Part shown: in pieces, positions 1-9,375 of the stretch
Numbering within the stretch: the first letter of the stretch is position 1
Layout of the letters: each line of letters begins with the position of its first letter
Assembly (NCBI RefSeq): GCF_018310695.1
Contig: NZ_JAGXCY010000017.1
Location: 37,346 to 101,345, forward strand
Reading direction: 5' to 3'
Length of the DNA: 64,000 nucleotides
From: Paenibacillus sp. Marseille-Q4541
GTDB taxonomy: Bacteria > Bacillota > Bacilli > Paenibacillales > Paenibacillaceae
Position numbers and translations under genes: made by a program
The notes under the pieces: generated by a model
Databases searched by the model: none
Told to the model about the DNA's origin: nothing
Seen by the model: only the letters and a program-made list of their open reading frames with translations

Positions 1-1480
1 TGATGGATACGCCATACAACTAGAAGAAGTAAGTTTTCGATATGAGGGAGAGGCCGGCCATGCGCTGAGGGGCCTCTCTTTTGCCGTTTTGCAAGGAGAA
101 TGGGTAGCCGTTATCGGCCGAAGCGGGAGTGGGAAATCAACGTTGTGTCAGTTGCTGAACGGCTACTTGCCACGGTCCGGAGGAGGGAATCGGGAAGGAA
201 CGCTTAAGGTGGGTGGTTTAGACCCCTTACATGCTTCTATTGCGGAAATGGCAAATACCTGTGGACTTGTATTTCAGGACCCTGATGCACAGCTTGTGCA
301 AGGCATCGTAGAAGATGAGGTTGCCTTCGGTCCGGAGAACTTGTGCCTTGCTCCTTCTGTCATCATGGAGCGTATTTCAGATGCGCTTCAAGCGGTATCA
401 CTTACAGAACTTCGAGATGAACGTATTACTGCCTTATCCGGCGGTCAAAAGCAGCGCACCGCGATCAGCGCAATCCTTGCGCTGGCGCCGCCGATTCTCG
501 TACTTGACGCAGCAACGTCAAGCCTCGATCCACCGGCGCAGCAGCAACTGGTGCAGCTGTGTGCAGCGCTGCACCAGCAAGGCCGGACGCTCCTTACGTC
601 GTCCGGCCGGTTTGACGATCAGGCGCGGCATGCCTCGCGCGTGATCGTCCTGGACGAAGGGACCGTCCGTTTCGACGGTCCCCCGGAAGTGCTGCTCCGC
701 GATCATCACGCGGAGCTAACTGCCCTTGGGCTGCTGCCCCAGCCTGGCCGCATGCCGGCGGCAATAGGGTGGCAGCCTAGCGGTGAGCCCCCGCTTCTGA
801 ACATGCGGGGGCTGTCGTTCACCTACCCTGGCGGCCATAAGGCGCTGCAGGAGGTGAACGGTACTTTGTCAGCAGGTCAGTGGACCGTGCTGACTGGAGA
901 CAATGGCTCAGGTAAAACAACCCTGAGCCGACTGCTTATGGGGCTCCTTCCAGTCCCCAAAGGAGCCCTCTTTTTGGTAGGAAAGGAGCTTGCACGGTAT
1001 GACGCATCAGACTTGTCTAGCAAGATTGGTTACGTCTTTCAGCAACCTGAGCATCAATTCGTTGCCAGTACCGTTTGGGAGGAATGTACCTACGATATTA
1101 GAGCAAGTCTTGCCTCTAGAGAGAATACAGATATTCCCCCAGAATGGAAAAGCAAAGTAGAGGAGCTGCTTAAGCTAGCGGGCTTATCTCATAAAAAAGA
1201 AGCCTCTCCTTATTCACTTGGAGGCGGAGAGAAAAGGCTGCTTAGTGTAATCACTCAGTTCCTTCTGGACAAAAGTATCTATGTTCTGGATGAGCCATCA
1301 GCAGGAATGGACTATATAGGGATGGAGATACTAACAGGACTTTGCCAGCTTCAATTATCTAAAGGAGCGGCTATTCTTATGATTACGCATGATCCACATT
1401 ATTTTTTACCTTATGCAGATCAGCATTGGGAACTGGATAGAGGGATACTAAAAAAGCATAATTCCTTCCATGAGAAGTAA
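1..1480 (+). CDS. ECF-type ABC transporter ATPase, two fused nucleotide-binding domains (5' end outside window)
   Basis: Energising subunit of an ECF (energy-coupling factor) vitamin or metal importer, YkoD-like, acting on the inner face of the membrane. The reading frame is open from base 2, before the first usable start (TTG at 89), and the upstream residues read like a normal NBD beginning, so the gene is cut by the window edge; visible length is about 492 residues, close to the family norm. NBD1 has Walker A GRSGSGKST and signature LSGGQKQR, but its Walker B reads LVLDAATSSLD, so the catalytic Glu is Ala (509-511), and the H-loop His is replaced by Ser (about 599-601). NBD2 has Walker A GDNGSGKTT, a less usual signature LGGGEKRL, and intact LDEPSAGMD and THD. 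The middle (about 470-860) is markedly GC-rich. Substrate is unknown because the S and T subunits are not visible. Confidence 0.88.
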   Translation, partial: DGYAIQLEEVSFRYEGEAGHALRGLSFAVLQGEWVAVIGRSGSGKSTLCQLLNGYLPRSGGGNREGTLKVGGLDPLHASIAEMANTCGLVFQDPDAQLVQGIVEDEVAFGPENLCLAPSVIMERISDALQAVSLTELRDERITALSGGQKQRTAISAILALAPPILVLDAATSSLDPPAQQQLVQLCAALHQQGRTLLTSSGRFDDQARHASRVIVLDEGTVRFDGPPEVLLRDHHAELTALGLLPQPGRMPAAIGWQPSGEPPLLNMRGLSFTYPGGHKALQEVNGTLSAGQWTVLTGDNGSGKTTLSRLLMGLLPVPKGALFLVGKELARYDASDLSSKIGYVFQQPEHQFVASTVWEECTYDIRASLASRENTDIPPEWKSKVEELLKLAGLSHKKEASPYSLGGGEKRLLSVITQFLLDKSIYVLDEPSAGMDYIGMEILTGLCQLQLSKGAAILMITHDPHYFLPYADQHWELDRGILKKHNSFHEK

Positions 1481-1543
1481 GGTCATGGTAATATGGAGTA
1501 GGTTTGCGATAAAGCAAACAAAGGAAAGAAGGTACATATTTTC

Positions 1544-3055
1544 ATGACGAATGCAAATAAAATTCCAGGCAGGGGACTGATCTTGGTTGGAGTTCTGCTC
1601 GCCACGTTTTTGTCCGCTATCGAGGGGACGGTTATTGGACCTGCGGGACCTACCATCGTCAGTGATCTCGGGGACGTTACGTTGTTAAGCTGGATATTTA
1701 CATCCTACTTGCTGACGATGGCGGTCAGTACACCTATTTTTGGTAAGATCAGTGATCTATACGGCCGAAAACCCGTCTTCCTGATCGGTGTCGCTTTGTT
1801 TTTACTCGGCAGCATTTTATGTTGTTTCGCAGTAAATATGCAAAGTTTGATTGTTTTTCGGGCGATCCAAGGGATAGGTGCAGGGGCGGTTGTGCCTGTG
1901 ACCTTTACCATTATTGGGGACATCTATACCATTGAAGAACGAGGAAAGGTTCAAGGGATGATTAGCTCGGTTTGGGGAATTTCTTCCTTGGTCGGCCCTT
2001 TGATTGGCGGTTACTTTGTTGATTATCTTGGCTGGCCGTGGATTTTCGGATTTAATGTCCCGTTTGGACTATTAGCCATGTGGTTTGTGGCTAGATACTT
2101 TAAAGAAGAAGTGGTTAAACAAACCGCCAAGATCGATTATGCCGGTGCCATTACTTTTATTATCGGAATAACCTCGTTGCTGATTGTGCTGACACTTGGA
2201 GGTCAGTCATACGCGTGGACATCTCCTTTCATTATTCTGTTAGTGTTGATTGCTCTTTGTTTTCTTATCCTATTTGTTTATATCGAAAATAAAGCGGAGG
2301 AACCTTTGGTTCCACTGAGTCTGTTCAAAATACGAGATATTACCTTGTCCAATATTGCTGGTCTATTAACGAGTGCCCTTCTTATAGGGCTTACCAGTTA
2401 TCTTCCTCTTTGGGTACAAGGTGTGCGTGGTGGAGATGCGACTTCTTCCGGTTTAATGCTCGCACCAATGTCCGTAGGCTGGCTAATTGGAGGGATTTAT
2501 GCCGGGCGGCTACTCATGCGTCTAGGTTCACGTAAAACAACACTGATTGGTTTGACTGCTATAGTGATAGGTTCAGTAGGTTTGCTCTTTACGAAAGGCG
2601 ATACAGCCACTTGGGTTATGTATGTTTATACCTTCATCTATGGTATTGGTTTTGGATTCTCTTTTACCGTGTTTACGATTATTGCACAGTCTTCTGTGGG
2701 TCATCGCCAAAGGGGCGCTTCCACAGCACTCAATACGTTCACACGTACGCTAGGTCAAACGATCGGTGCGGCCGCCTTTGGTACTTGGCTAAATATGCGA
2801 ATCGCAGCTTATTCGGAGAGTATGCACTTGGCTGAGCAAGGAGTAACTCAAGCGGATATTAACCGTGTACTTGCACCACATGGTACGGCATCCTTGCCAG
2901 AAGAGCTGAAGATGATGCTTCAGAATGTGCTAGAGCTTAGTCTACACTCACTCTTTATCATTATGATGATCATTGCAGTTGTTGCTTTTCTAGTTACTGC
3001 AGGTCTGCGAAATACAGCACCTGAACCGGTAATTGAAGCAGATCAGAAGGGTTAA
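1544..3055 (+). CDS. MFS multidrug exporter, DHA2 (14-TM) family
   Basis: Probable proton-driven drug exporter of the cytoplasmic membrane, 503 residues, the usual size for 14-TM DHA2 proteins (QacA/EmrB type). Visible family marks are a first helix followed by [15 protein letters not shown], the loop 2-3 motif [13 protein letters not shown], and helix-5 motif C-like [22 protein letters not shown] purine-rich ribosome-binding site (AAGGAAAGAAGG) precedes the ATG. It follows the ATPase gene by about 60 bases but belongs to another transport class, so co-transcription is possible without implying joint function. Substrate cannot be read from sequence. Confidence 0.9.
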   Translation: MTNANKIPGRGLILVGVLLATFLSAIEGTVIGPAGPTIVSDLGDVTLLSWIFTSYLLTMAVSTPIFGKISDLYGRKPVFLIGVALFLLGSILCCFAVNMQSLIVFRAIQGIGAGAVVPVTFTIIGDIYTIEERGKVQGMISSVWGISSLVGPLIGGYFVDYLGWPWIFGFNVPFGLLAMWFVARYFKEEVVKQTAKIDYAGAITFIIGITSLLIVLTLGGQSYAWTSPFIILLVLIALCFLILFVYIENKAEEPLVPLSLFKIRDITLSNIAGLLTSALLIGLTSYLPLWVQGVRGGDATSSGLMLAPMSVGWLIGGIYAGRLLMRLGSRKTTLIGLTAIVIGSVGLLFTKGDTATWVMYVYTFIYGIGFGFSFTVFTIIAQSSVGHRQRGASTALNTFTRTLGQTIGAAAFGTWLNMRIAAYSESMHLAEQGVTQADINRVLAPHGTASLPEELKMMLQNVLELSLHSLFIIMMIIAVVAFLVTAGLRNTAPEPVIEADQKG

Positions 3056-3190
3056 ACTTGTATACATTCGATCCCTCATATCTCTATCGTTACTTAGCTC
3101 TCATTTTTTATTTTTCATAAATAGGCTGGGACATCGGCATATTAAGGAATAGCGTGACAGGCATTTCTTGTCTAGGCAGAAGAAGAAAGG

Positions 3191-3628
3191 ATGAAAAATA
3201 TGGATGAACCTGCGGTAATGATTATGTTCCCTGACCAGACGAAAGCTCGAGGAGCCTTTGAAACACTGCTTGAGCTAGGATATAAACCAGAGATGCTGGG
3301 TTCGGGTTTGATGGATGTAAAAATTGAGCAACAGGATATTACAACCGCTCTTGAAATAGTGGAAGCATTCGGAGGAGAGATTCAGGAAGAAAATAGCGAT
3401 AGCGTTCGCGAGCTGATTACTCCAAGTTTTAGCGGCAAAAACGACACTGAATTTTCTTACCTGTCTATTCCTGCTCACACGGTGAACGAAGATTTGGATG
3501 AAGCCTATCTATCCGGGGAAAGCGATTCTCCTTATGAAGATGCTGTCTTGGAAGAGGAACGTAATTATAGCGATGATCATGACTTTGGGGGAGCCTATGG
3601 TGGGTTCTCAGGTAGTGTAAAAGCATGA
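3191..3628 (+). CDS. Small acidic protein of unknown function
   Basis: 145 residues. I do not recognise the family. The first half (about 5-75) has alternating strand/helix character reminiscent of a small alpha/beta domain (VMIMFPDQTKARGAFETL); the second half is very acidic and low in complexity (YLSGESDSPYEDAVLEEER) and ends in a Gly-rich tail. There is no signal peptide or membrane segment. An AGAAGAAAGG stretch precedes the ATG, and a strong terminator follows, so it is likely the last gene of its transcript. Confidence 0.65.
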   Translation: MKNMDEPAVMIMFPDQTKARGAFETLLELGYKPEMLGSGLMDVKIEQQDITTALEIVEAFGGEIQEENSDSVRELITPSFSGKNDTEFSYLSIPAHTVNEDLDEAYLSGESDSPYEDAVLEEERNYSDDHDFGGAYGGFSGSVKA

Positions 3629-3630
3629 AA

Positions 3631-3669
3631 TATAAAAAGCGATCATTTCATGAATGATCGCTTTTTATA
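3631..3669. terminator. Bidirectional intrinsic terminator
   Basis: Perfect 17-bp inverted repeat (3631-3647 with 3653-3669, loop TCATG) whose arms carry an A-run on one side and a T-run on the other, placed between two convergent genes. Confidence 0.9.
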
Positions 3670-3707
3670 AATATAGTTTTTAATACTTCGTCCGATAAGG
3701 CTGTCCG

Positions 3708-4970
3708 CTATGAAGTTTGTTCAGCGGCATGTTTGCCTGCTGTATACCCGGTTGAGAATGCAGCAGTGATATTATATCCACCGGTATAACCATGGATATC
3801 AAGAATTTCTCCGCAAAAATAAAGGCCTTGCATAAGCTTGGATTCCATCGTTTTAGGGTAAATCTCTTTTAAGTTTACTCCGCCTCCAGTTACGAACGCC
3901 TCGGAGAGAGAGCGGGTTCCTGTTACAACAATAGGAATGCCTTTTAGTAAACTTGCAAGCGCTTCAACACTGCCCTTGGGCAAATGATGATAAGTCGTAT
4001 CTTCTTCAAGCTCTGACTTTTGCAGAACCAGCGGAATAAGTCGTTCTGGAACGATGCCTCGCAACGAATTTTTTATCGCTTTTTTAGGTTCCTGTTCGAG
4101 TTTGTCCTTGAGTTCTTGAGTCATTTCGCCAAGAGACTTGCCAGGGTACAGATCAAGCTTCATGGTCACTTGATGGGAACCTGTTTTCTTCTGCACCTTA
4201 CGAATGAACTGGCTGCATCTTAATGCAACGGGTCCAGACAAGCCGAAATGAGTAAAGATCATATCTCCTTCATGACGAATGACGATTTTATCTTTCGCAT
4301 CGTGAACGGAAAGAGCAATATCACTCAGAGAAAGCCCTTGGAGCTCTTTGGACTGAATGAATCGCTCGCCGGAAACAATGGGTACTTCTGTTGGGTAAAG
4401 TTCTGTTATCGTGTGACCTGCTGCCTCTGCCCAAGGGTAACCATCCCCTGTAGAGCCTGTCTGAGGCACCGATTTCCCGCCAGTTGCAACAATGACAGCA
4501 CTCGATTGAATGGTTTTTCCAGATGCTAGTTTAACTCCTGCTACTTGATGGTCGTCATACACGATTTCAGATACGGGTGAATCGGTATAAATTTTGACAC
4601 CTAACGCCGTTGCCTTGCCGATCAGCGCATCTACTACCGTTTTAGCTTTATCAGACACAGGGAACATTCTCCCATTATCTTCTTCTTTTAGAGCAATACC
4701 TAAACTTTCAAAGAATTGCATGATTCCTTTGTTATCCATATGCTGAAAGGCACTATATAAAAATTTGCCGTTGCCCGGAATATGGCGGATGAGTTCGTCT
4801 TGATCTTTGGCATTGGTTACGTTACAACGTCCACCACCTGAGATCCCAAGCTTGCGACCTAATTTGTTTCCTTTATCTATAAGAAGAACGGAAGCACCGT
4901 GTTCTGCTGCTGCAACGGAAGCCATAAGACCGGAGGGACCTCCGCCGATTACAATTACATTTACATTCAT
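3708..4970 (-). CDS. HI0933/YhiN-family FAD-dependent oxidoreductase
   Basis: Predicted cytosolic flavoprotein of 420 residues, YtfP/YhiN type. The N-terminus has the dinucleotide-binding motif VIGGGPSGLMASVAAAEHG, followed by the family signature KLGRKLGISGGGRCNVTN (about 37-54) and a C-terminal GGGVNLKEI...GLYFCGEILDIHGYTGGYN block that completes the FAD site. The physiological substrate of this family is not firmly established. It is transcribed alone on the minus strand, convergent with the acidic-protein gene. Confidence 0.88.
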   Translation of the reverse strand: MNVNVIVIGGGPSGLMASVAAAEHGASVLLIDKGNKLGRKLGISGGGRCNVTNAKDQDELIRHIPGNGKFLYSAFQHMDNKGIMQFFESLGIALKEEDNGRMFPVSDKAKTVVDALIGKATALGVKIYTDSPVSEIVYDDHQVAGVKLASGKTIQSSAVIVATGGKSVPQTGSTGDGYPWAEAAGHTITELYPTEVPIVSGERFIQSKELQGLSLSDIALSVHDAKDKIVIRHEGDMIFTHFGLSGPVALRCSQFIRKVQKKTGSHQVTMKLDLYPGKSLGEMTQELKDKLEQEPKKAIKNSLRGIVPERLIPLVLQKSELEEDTTYHHLPKGSVEALASLLKGIPIVVTGTRSLSEAFVTGGGVNLKEIYPKTMESKLMQGLYFCGEILDIHGYTGGYNITAAFSTGYTAGKHAAEQTS

Positions 4971-5114
4971 TGGACTTACTAACCTCTTTCTGTAGCATTT
5001 TACTGATTCATAACTCCTACTAATCTCTCATCTTATCGTATCAGAACCGGGAGATGAAGTCGAAATGATGTCATATTTTGTTTATATTTTCAAATGAATC
5101 AAAAATAATACAAG

Positions 5115-5146
5115 ATCTACGTGTAGTCTTTCATATCTACACATAG
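5115..5146. repeat. Two direct repeats 20 bp apart upstream of the sensor kinase
   Basis: ATCTACGTGTAG (5115-5126) and ATCTACACATAG (5135-5146) start exactly 20 bp, about two helical turns, apart. They lie about 95-120 bp before the sensor-kinase start. Spacing suggests a tandem site for a DNA-binding protein; this is inference. Confidence 0.4.
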
Positions 5147-5237
5147 AAAATATTGTAATATGATGTTGCCTATGTTTTAATCAGGTTACATAAGGTTTGT
5201 GTCGGTAAACGGTGTTCGAAGGGAGGAATGACGGCCA

Positions 5238-6935
5238 ATGTTTGCGGTCAAAGGCATTTTGTTGCAAGTCCTGCTTGCTGGAATAACTCCGCTTCTATTT
5301 ACCTTATTTTTGGGGCGCCTCGGGACAGAATTTCAAGAAATAAAGAAAAAAACATCGCAATCCGTTCAGATCCAGCGCAGTTTATTGCTCTCTTGTCTGA
5401 TTATGATCTTCTTGTGTTTTCTTTTTTCTACTGTCTTATTGAATACGATTTATTTGAATTTGAGCTTAATTCCAGTCATATTATCCATCTTATATGGAAC
5501 TTATCCTATCGGGATTTTTGTGTCAATTGTATCAATCATATCCTTCTTTTGTCTCACTGACTATTGGACTGAACCCGCTATCTTTTTAGGATCGGGTGCT
5601 TTACTTTATCCTGTGTTGATATTGTTCGTGAGTCGTTTCAAAAAAGCAAATGTATCTAAGAAAAAGATGATGTTCACTATAATCTGGCTTAGCTATACTT
5701 TTTTATGTTATGGATTCGTCGTTTTGAAAACGGATTTTAGTGAACATGTTCAAGTTGAATTTGCAGTTTATTCTTTGCTCTATATTTTTTCTTCCTTAGT
5801 AGTACTGTTAGCGACGATTCATTTAATGGAAAAAACGTTAAGGCATCACGGATTTGCCTCCGAACTTGAAGTGCGTTGGAAAGAATATCGGCACCAATTT
5901 GATATGAATGAACATCTGTTAAATACCGTACCTGTGTCGGTCGTTGCATTCGATACAGAGGGGAATATCGTGAATGCAAATACCCGCATGCTTGCTCAGA
6001 TGGAATCATCTAATAATTTTCAGGCAATCCCGCCTGAAGAAATGATCGGGAAGCGAATTGAAACGATCATCGGAGAAGAGCATGGATTGCGAGTGACAGA
6101 ACGAATCCAGAGTGCAAACCATGATGGAGAGATTTCATCTGAATATTTAAGAGTCGGAGCAAACACATTCTATACGACGATCTCTCCGGTCAAAGATCCG
6201 GTTAGCGGAAGAGTGATAGGTTCTTCTCTGGTACTTCAGGATATGACAGAACTTGAAACCCTTCGAAATGAGCTGGCACACGTGGAAAGATTGGGGCTTG
6301 TAGGCCAAATGGCGGCAAGTATTACACATGAGGTACGTAATCCAATGGCAGTAGTCAGAGGGTTCCTTCAGCTCATGAGAGAGAAAAGTCCACGTTCTCT
6401 TGATCATTATTATCGGATTGTAATGGAAGAATTAGACCGGGCTAACAGTATAATCAATGATTTTCTCTCGCTAGCTCAGAACCAAGCCTCTGAAAAGGAA
6501 GAAGTTCATCTTCATCACATTATTAAGGAACTGACCCCGTTACTGCTGGCTGATGCGAATATGCGAGGTCAAACGATTGAACTCAATTTATGCGATGAAA
6601 TTCCTAGTAAACATGTAAACCCTAAAGAAATTAAACAGCTTATTCTGAATCTGGCCAGAAACGGAATGGAAGCGATGGGGAACAAAGGAACGTTGATCAT
6701 TGGAACGGCTTTGGAAGAGGGGAATGTGAAGCTGAGTGTGAGTGATAACGGACCAGGGATATCCCTCGAATCACAGAACAAACTCTTTGAACCATTTTAC
6801 ACGACCAAGTCTAAAGGTACAGGGCTTGGATTATCCCTTTGTTTAGGAATTGCCGAAAGACACAACGCAACGATCTGTATTGACTCAGAGGAAGGAAAAG
6901 GTACGACATTCACTGTTATTTTCAAAAATGGATAG
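5238..6935 (+). CDS. Membrane sensor histidine kinase, sporulation-kinase (KinB-like) type
   Basis: 565-residue kinase. The N-terminal 200 residues form about six hydrophobic helices, similar to the 5TM-LYT/KinB sensor module. A PAS domain follows (about 230-345; VPVSVVAFDTEGNIVNAN), then HisKA with the phospho-acceptor His at about residue 364 in ASITHEVRNPMAVVRGF, and a HATPase domain with DNGPGIS, FEPFYTTK and GTGLGLSL. No response regulator is adjacent, as for the orphan kinases that feed the Spo0F/Spo0A phosphorelay. GGGAGG lies 11 bases before the ATG. Role in sporulation entry is an inference from architecture. Confidence 0.88.
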   Translation: MFAVKGILLQVLLAGITPLLFTLFLGRLGTEFQEIKKKTSQSVQIQRSLLLSCLIMIFLCFLFSTVLLNTIYLNLSLIPVILSILYGTYPIGIFVSIVSIISFFCLTDYWTEPAIFLGSGALLYPVLILFVSRFKKANVSKKKMMFTIIWLSYTFLCYGFVVLKTDFSEHVQVEFAVYSLLYIFSSLVVLLATIHLMEKTLRHHGFASELEVRWKEYRHQFDMNEHLLNTVPVSVVAFDTEGNIVNANTRMLAQMESSNNFQAIPPEEMIGKRIETIIGEEHGLRVTERIQSANHDGEISSEYLRVGANTFYTTISPVKDPVSGRVIGSSLVLQDMTELETLRNELAHVERLGLVGQMAASITHEVRNPMAVVRGFLQLMREKSPRSLDHYYRIVMEELDRANSIINDFLSLAQNQASEKEEVHLHHIIKELTPLLLADANMRGQTIELNLCDEIPSKHVNPKEIKQLILNLARNGMEAMGNKGTLIIGTALEEGNVKLSVSDNGPGISLESQNKLFEPFYTTKSKGTGLGLSLCLGIAERHNATICIDSEEGKGTTFTVIFKNG

Positions 6936-7106
6936 CGCCTGTTTGATTTGTGATAGATGCGTGTATCAATACATAAGGACTTAGGGGCATAAGTTAATCT
7001 GGGGATAAGATCCCTTATTCAGAGTCATAATAAGCTTGCCATCATGCTAGAGTGCATGGCTGAAGCGTAAGTTCAAGCTTTGTGACGAAGAAAGGAGGGA
7101 TTCCCT

Positions 7107-7223
7107 ATGTCAAAAAATGATTCCAAACAACAACAGATTCAAAAGGAATCCAACAAGAAAAACCATACAAAAGAACAAGTAACCGACAAAAAACTGCAAG
7201 GGGACAATTTCCCTGCAACCTAG
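7107..7223 (+). CDS. 38-residue hydrophilic peptide, possible minor spore protein
   Basis: Short ORF with an excellent ribosome-binding site (AAAGGAGGG, then ATG at 7107). The product is Lys/Gln/Asn-rich with no hydrophobic segment: it begins MSKNDSKQQQ and ends KKLQGDNFPAT. Composition and the short ending resemble the tiny, basic small acid-soluble spore proteins of Bacillales, but I cannot assign it to a named family. It sits alone between the sensor kinase and the bacilliredoxin gene. Confidence 0.5.
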   Translation: MSKNDSKQQQIQKESNKKNHTKEQVTDKKLQGDNFPAT

Positions 7224-7386
7224 GTTTCTAAACTGTCGATTTACTGTGCAACGAGGATGGTGAAACTCTGTATTGGTGAGCATATCTTCCTCCCTTGCGT
7301 TCACAACTTATGAATGTATAATAAGGTTAGCATCGAATTTAGACTGATTAATCTATATACAGATATTCATAAGGAGTGAACAATTA

Positions 7387-7821
7387 ATGTCTATGTCTTT
7401 TGATCAATACATGAAAGATATGGTTCAACCGATGAGGGATGAACTTACAAACCTTGGAATAAAGGAACTTCGCACTGCTGAAGAAGTGGAAGCGAATTTG
7501 CCAGAAGCGAAGGGAACAACACTGGTTGTTGTCAATTCTGTATGCGGCTGTGCAGCGGGTCAGGCACGTCCAGGCGTTGCCCAAGCGCTGGATAATGAGG
7601 TGAAACCGGATCAATTATTCACCGTGTTTGCAGGTCAAGATAAGGAAGCAACTGCAAAAGCTCGTGAGTTCTTTGCTCCATACCCACCATCATCACCTTC
7701 CATTGCTTTGCTTAAGGATGGGGAGCTGGTTCATTTTATCGAACGCCATCAGGTGGAGAACCGTTCCGCGGAAGATATTGCGGCTGATTTGACAGACGCT
7801 TTTAACCGTTACTGCAAATAA
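7387..7821 (+). CDS. Bacilliredoxin, BrxA/BrxB (YphP/YqiW) family
   Basis: 144-residue thioredoxin-fold protein that removes bacillithiol from S-bacillithiolated proteins in the cytosol after oxidative stress. The family's CGC active site is present in VVVNSVCGCAAGQARPG (about 48-64), with the conserved FAPYPPSSPSIALLKDG stretch. Length matches the family (about 144). The sequence does not let me decide between BrxA and BrxB. It stands alone with its own terminator. Confidence 0.92.
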   Translation: MSMSFDQYMKDMVQPMRDELTNLGIKELRTAEEVEANLPEAKGTTLVVVNSVCGCAAGQARPGVAQALDNEVKPDQLFTVFAGQDKEATAKAREFFAPYPPSSPSIALLKDGELVHFIERHQVENRSAEDIAADLTDAFNRYCK

Positions 7822-7832
7822 GTCAGTTACAT

Positions 7833-7884
7833 AACGCCCCTCGTTTTCGGTTAACCCGAACTCATTGGGGCGTTTTGGCTTTTT
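7833..7884 (+). terminator. Intrinsic terminator after the bacilliredoxin gene
   Basis: AACGCCCC (7833-7840) pairs with GGGGCGTT (7867-7874), with an inner CGGTTAACCCG hairpin, and T-runs follow. Confidence 0.8.
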
Positions 7885-7933
7885 CTTTTCTTATTCCCTG
7901 TACAATTACTATGGAGAAACTGAGGTGTGAACG

Positions 7934-8743
7934 ATGAGTTTACAAGAGCAGATTATTGCTGAGTTGAAAGTAAAGAAAAGCATTAACGTCGATGAGGAAG
8001 TTCGCAAACGTGTGGATTTTCTGAAAGATTATGTGAAGAAATCACACACAAAAGGGCTTCTAATTGCGATTAGTGGCGGTATTGATAGTGCGGTAGCAAC
8101 TGGACTATGTAAACAAGCTACGGACGAACTTACGAAGGAAACAGGGGAAGAGTACAAGACACTGGGTGTATTCCAACCTTACGGTCAGCAATCCGATATC
8201 GAGCACAGTTATGCAACGGCTAAGGCATTTGATCTGAGATATACGGTTGAAACGAATATTGAAGAAGCAGTAAACGAAATCGCACTTGAAGTGGAGCATG
8301 GTTTCAAAAACTTGGGAATGTCTCGTCATATGACACCGCAAGGTAAAGGGAATGTGAAAGCAAGAACGCGTATGGTCGTGCAGTATGCGTTATCTTTTGA
8401 GATGAATCTGCTCGTTGTAGGTACAGACCATGCGTCTGAAGCGATTACTGGATTTTATACCAAATGGGGTGATGGCGCAGTCGACATCACTCCACTGTCA
8501 AGTCTTAATAAACGTCAGGTTCGCCAAATCGCTGCTCATATTGGAGTTCCGGATGAAATTGTTCACAAGGCACCTACTGCAGGTCTGTGGGAAGGTCAAA
8601 CGGATGAAGATGAACTTGGGATCACATATGAGGATAACAGTGACTATCTAGAAGGCAAGGAAATTCCCGCTGAAGCAAGAGAGAAATTAGAGGCAGCCTA
8701 CTTACGGACAGGCCACAAGCGTAACGCGATCCCTGGAATCTAG
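7934..8743 (+). CDS. nadE: NH3-dependent NAD+ synthetase
   Basis: Converts nicotinic acid adenine dinucleotide plus ammonia and ATP to NAD+, last step of NAD synthesis. 269 residues, the normal length of the ammonia-dependent form; there is no glutaminase domain. The PP-loop ATP-binding motif is LIAISGGIDSAVATGL (about 42-57), and the NaAD-binding VVGTDHASEAITGFYTKWGDG and KAPTAGLWEGQTDEDELG stretches are intact. A GAGGTG ribosome-binding site precedes the ATG. Confidence 0.96.
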   Translation: MSLQEQIIAELKVKKSINVDEEVRKRVDFLKDYVKKSHTKGLLIAISGGIDSAVATGLCKQATDELTKETGEEYKTLGVFQPYGQQSDIEHSYATAKAFDLRYTVETNIEEAVNEIALEVEHGFKNLGMSRHMTPQGKGNVKARTRMVVQYALSFEMNLLVVGTDHASEAITGFYTKWGDGAVDITPLSSLNKRQVRQIAAHIGVPDEIVHKAPTAGLWEGQTDEDELGITYEDNSDYLEGKEIPAEAREKLEAAYLRTGHKRNAIPGI

Positions 8744-8802
8744 AGCTGAAAGACTAGAGATCCACCCTAACTAGATATCTACGGTGTTGTGAATAGCCGA
8801 TT

Positions 8803-8844
8803 AACCCTCGTATTGCTGGCATATGCCGGAAACGGGGGTTTTTG
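8803..8844 (+). terminator. Intrinsic terminator after nadE
   Basis: ACCCTCGT pairs with ACGGGGGT around a GC-rich loop and is followed by a T-run (about 8839-8843). Confidence 0.75.
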
Positions 8845-8921
8845 TCATCGTTCGAACATAGATTCTGTGAAGTTAGACTGGTACAATAGATTGGATCTAA
8901 TAAAGAGGGTGGTGATTTCAG

Positions 8922-9326
8922 ATGATTTATGGGATCGGCAATGATGTGCTGGAAACAGGACGAATTCGACGTATTTTAGAAAGCAACCGCAGAACTTCGT
9001 TTATTAAGAGGGTTCTGACCAGCAGGGAACAGGAGATTCTTTTCTCACGAAGTAAGGATGAACTTGCCTATGTTTCAGGTCGTTTTGCTGCCAAAGAGGC
9101 AGTAACGAAAGCTTTTGGATGCGGTATTGGACAAATGATTGGATTTCATGATCTTGAAATCTTGCCGGATGAAAAGGGGAAGCCTGTCGTTTCGTTATCA
9201 GCGGAAGCTTGGAAGCGTCTTGAACTCAGAGGAGAACCTGTGTATCAAATTCATCTGAGTATTTCACACCAGCCCGCTATGGCAGCTGCCTTCGCTATCG
9301 TCGAACGGATAGAACAGATACATTAA
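8922..9326 (+). CDS. acpS: Holo-[acyl-carrier-protein] synthase
   Basis: Transfers 4'-phosphopantetheine from CoA to acyl carrier protein, activating fatty-acid synthesis. 134 residues, usual for AcpS. Visible motifs are GIGNDVLETGRI near the N-terminus (Mg/CoA-binding Asp) and RFAAKEAVTKAFGCGIG (about 54-70) with the catalytic Glu, plus the C-terminal HLSISHQPAMAAAFAIVE. GAGGGTGGTG precedes the ATG. mutY follows by 50 bases. Confidence 0.95.
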   Translation: MIYGIGNDVLETGRIRRILESNRRTSFIKRVLTSREQEILFSRSKDELAYVSGRFAAKEAVTKAFGCGIGQMIGFHDLEILPDEKGKPVVSLSAEAWKRLELRGEPVYQIHLSISHQPAMAAAFAIVERIEQIH

Positions 9327-9375
9327 TGGTTTCAACATAGATTAGATGCAGATATGGATGGGAGAACAAACAGGA

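Noticed and set aside
5228..5560. 110-codon ORF overlapping the sensor-kinase start
   Set aside because: Out of frame with the kinase; the kinase frame has membrane helices, the better domain evidence and normal start spacing.
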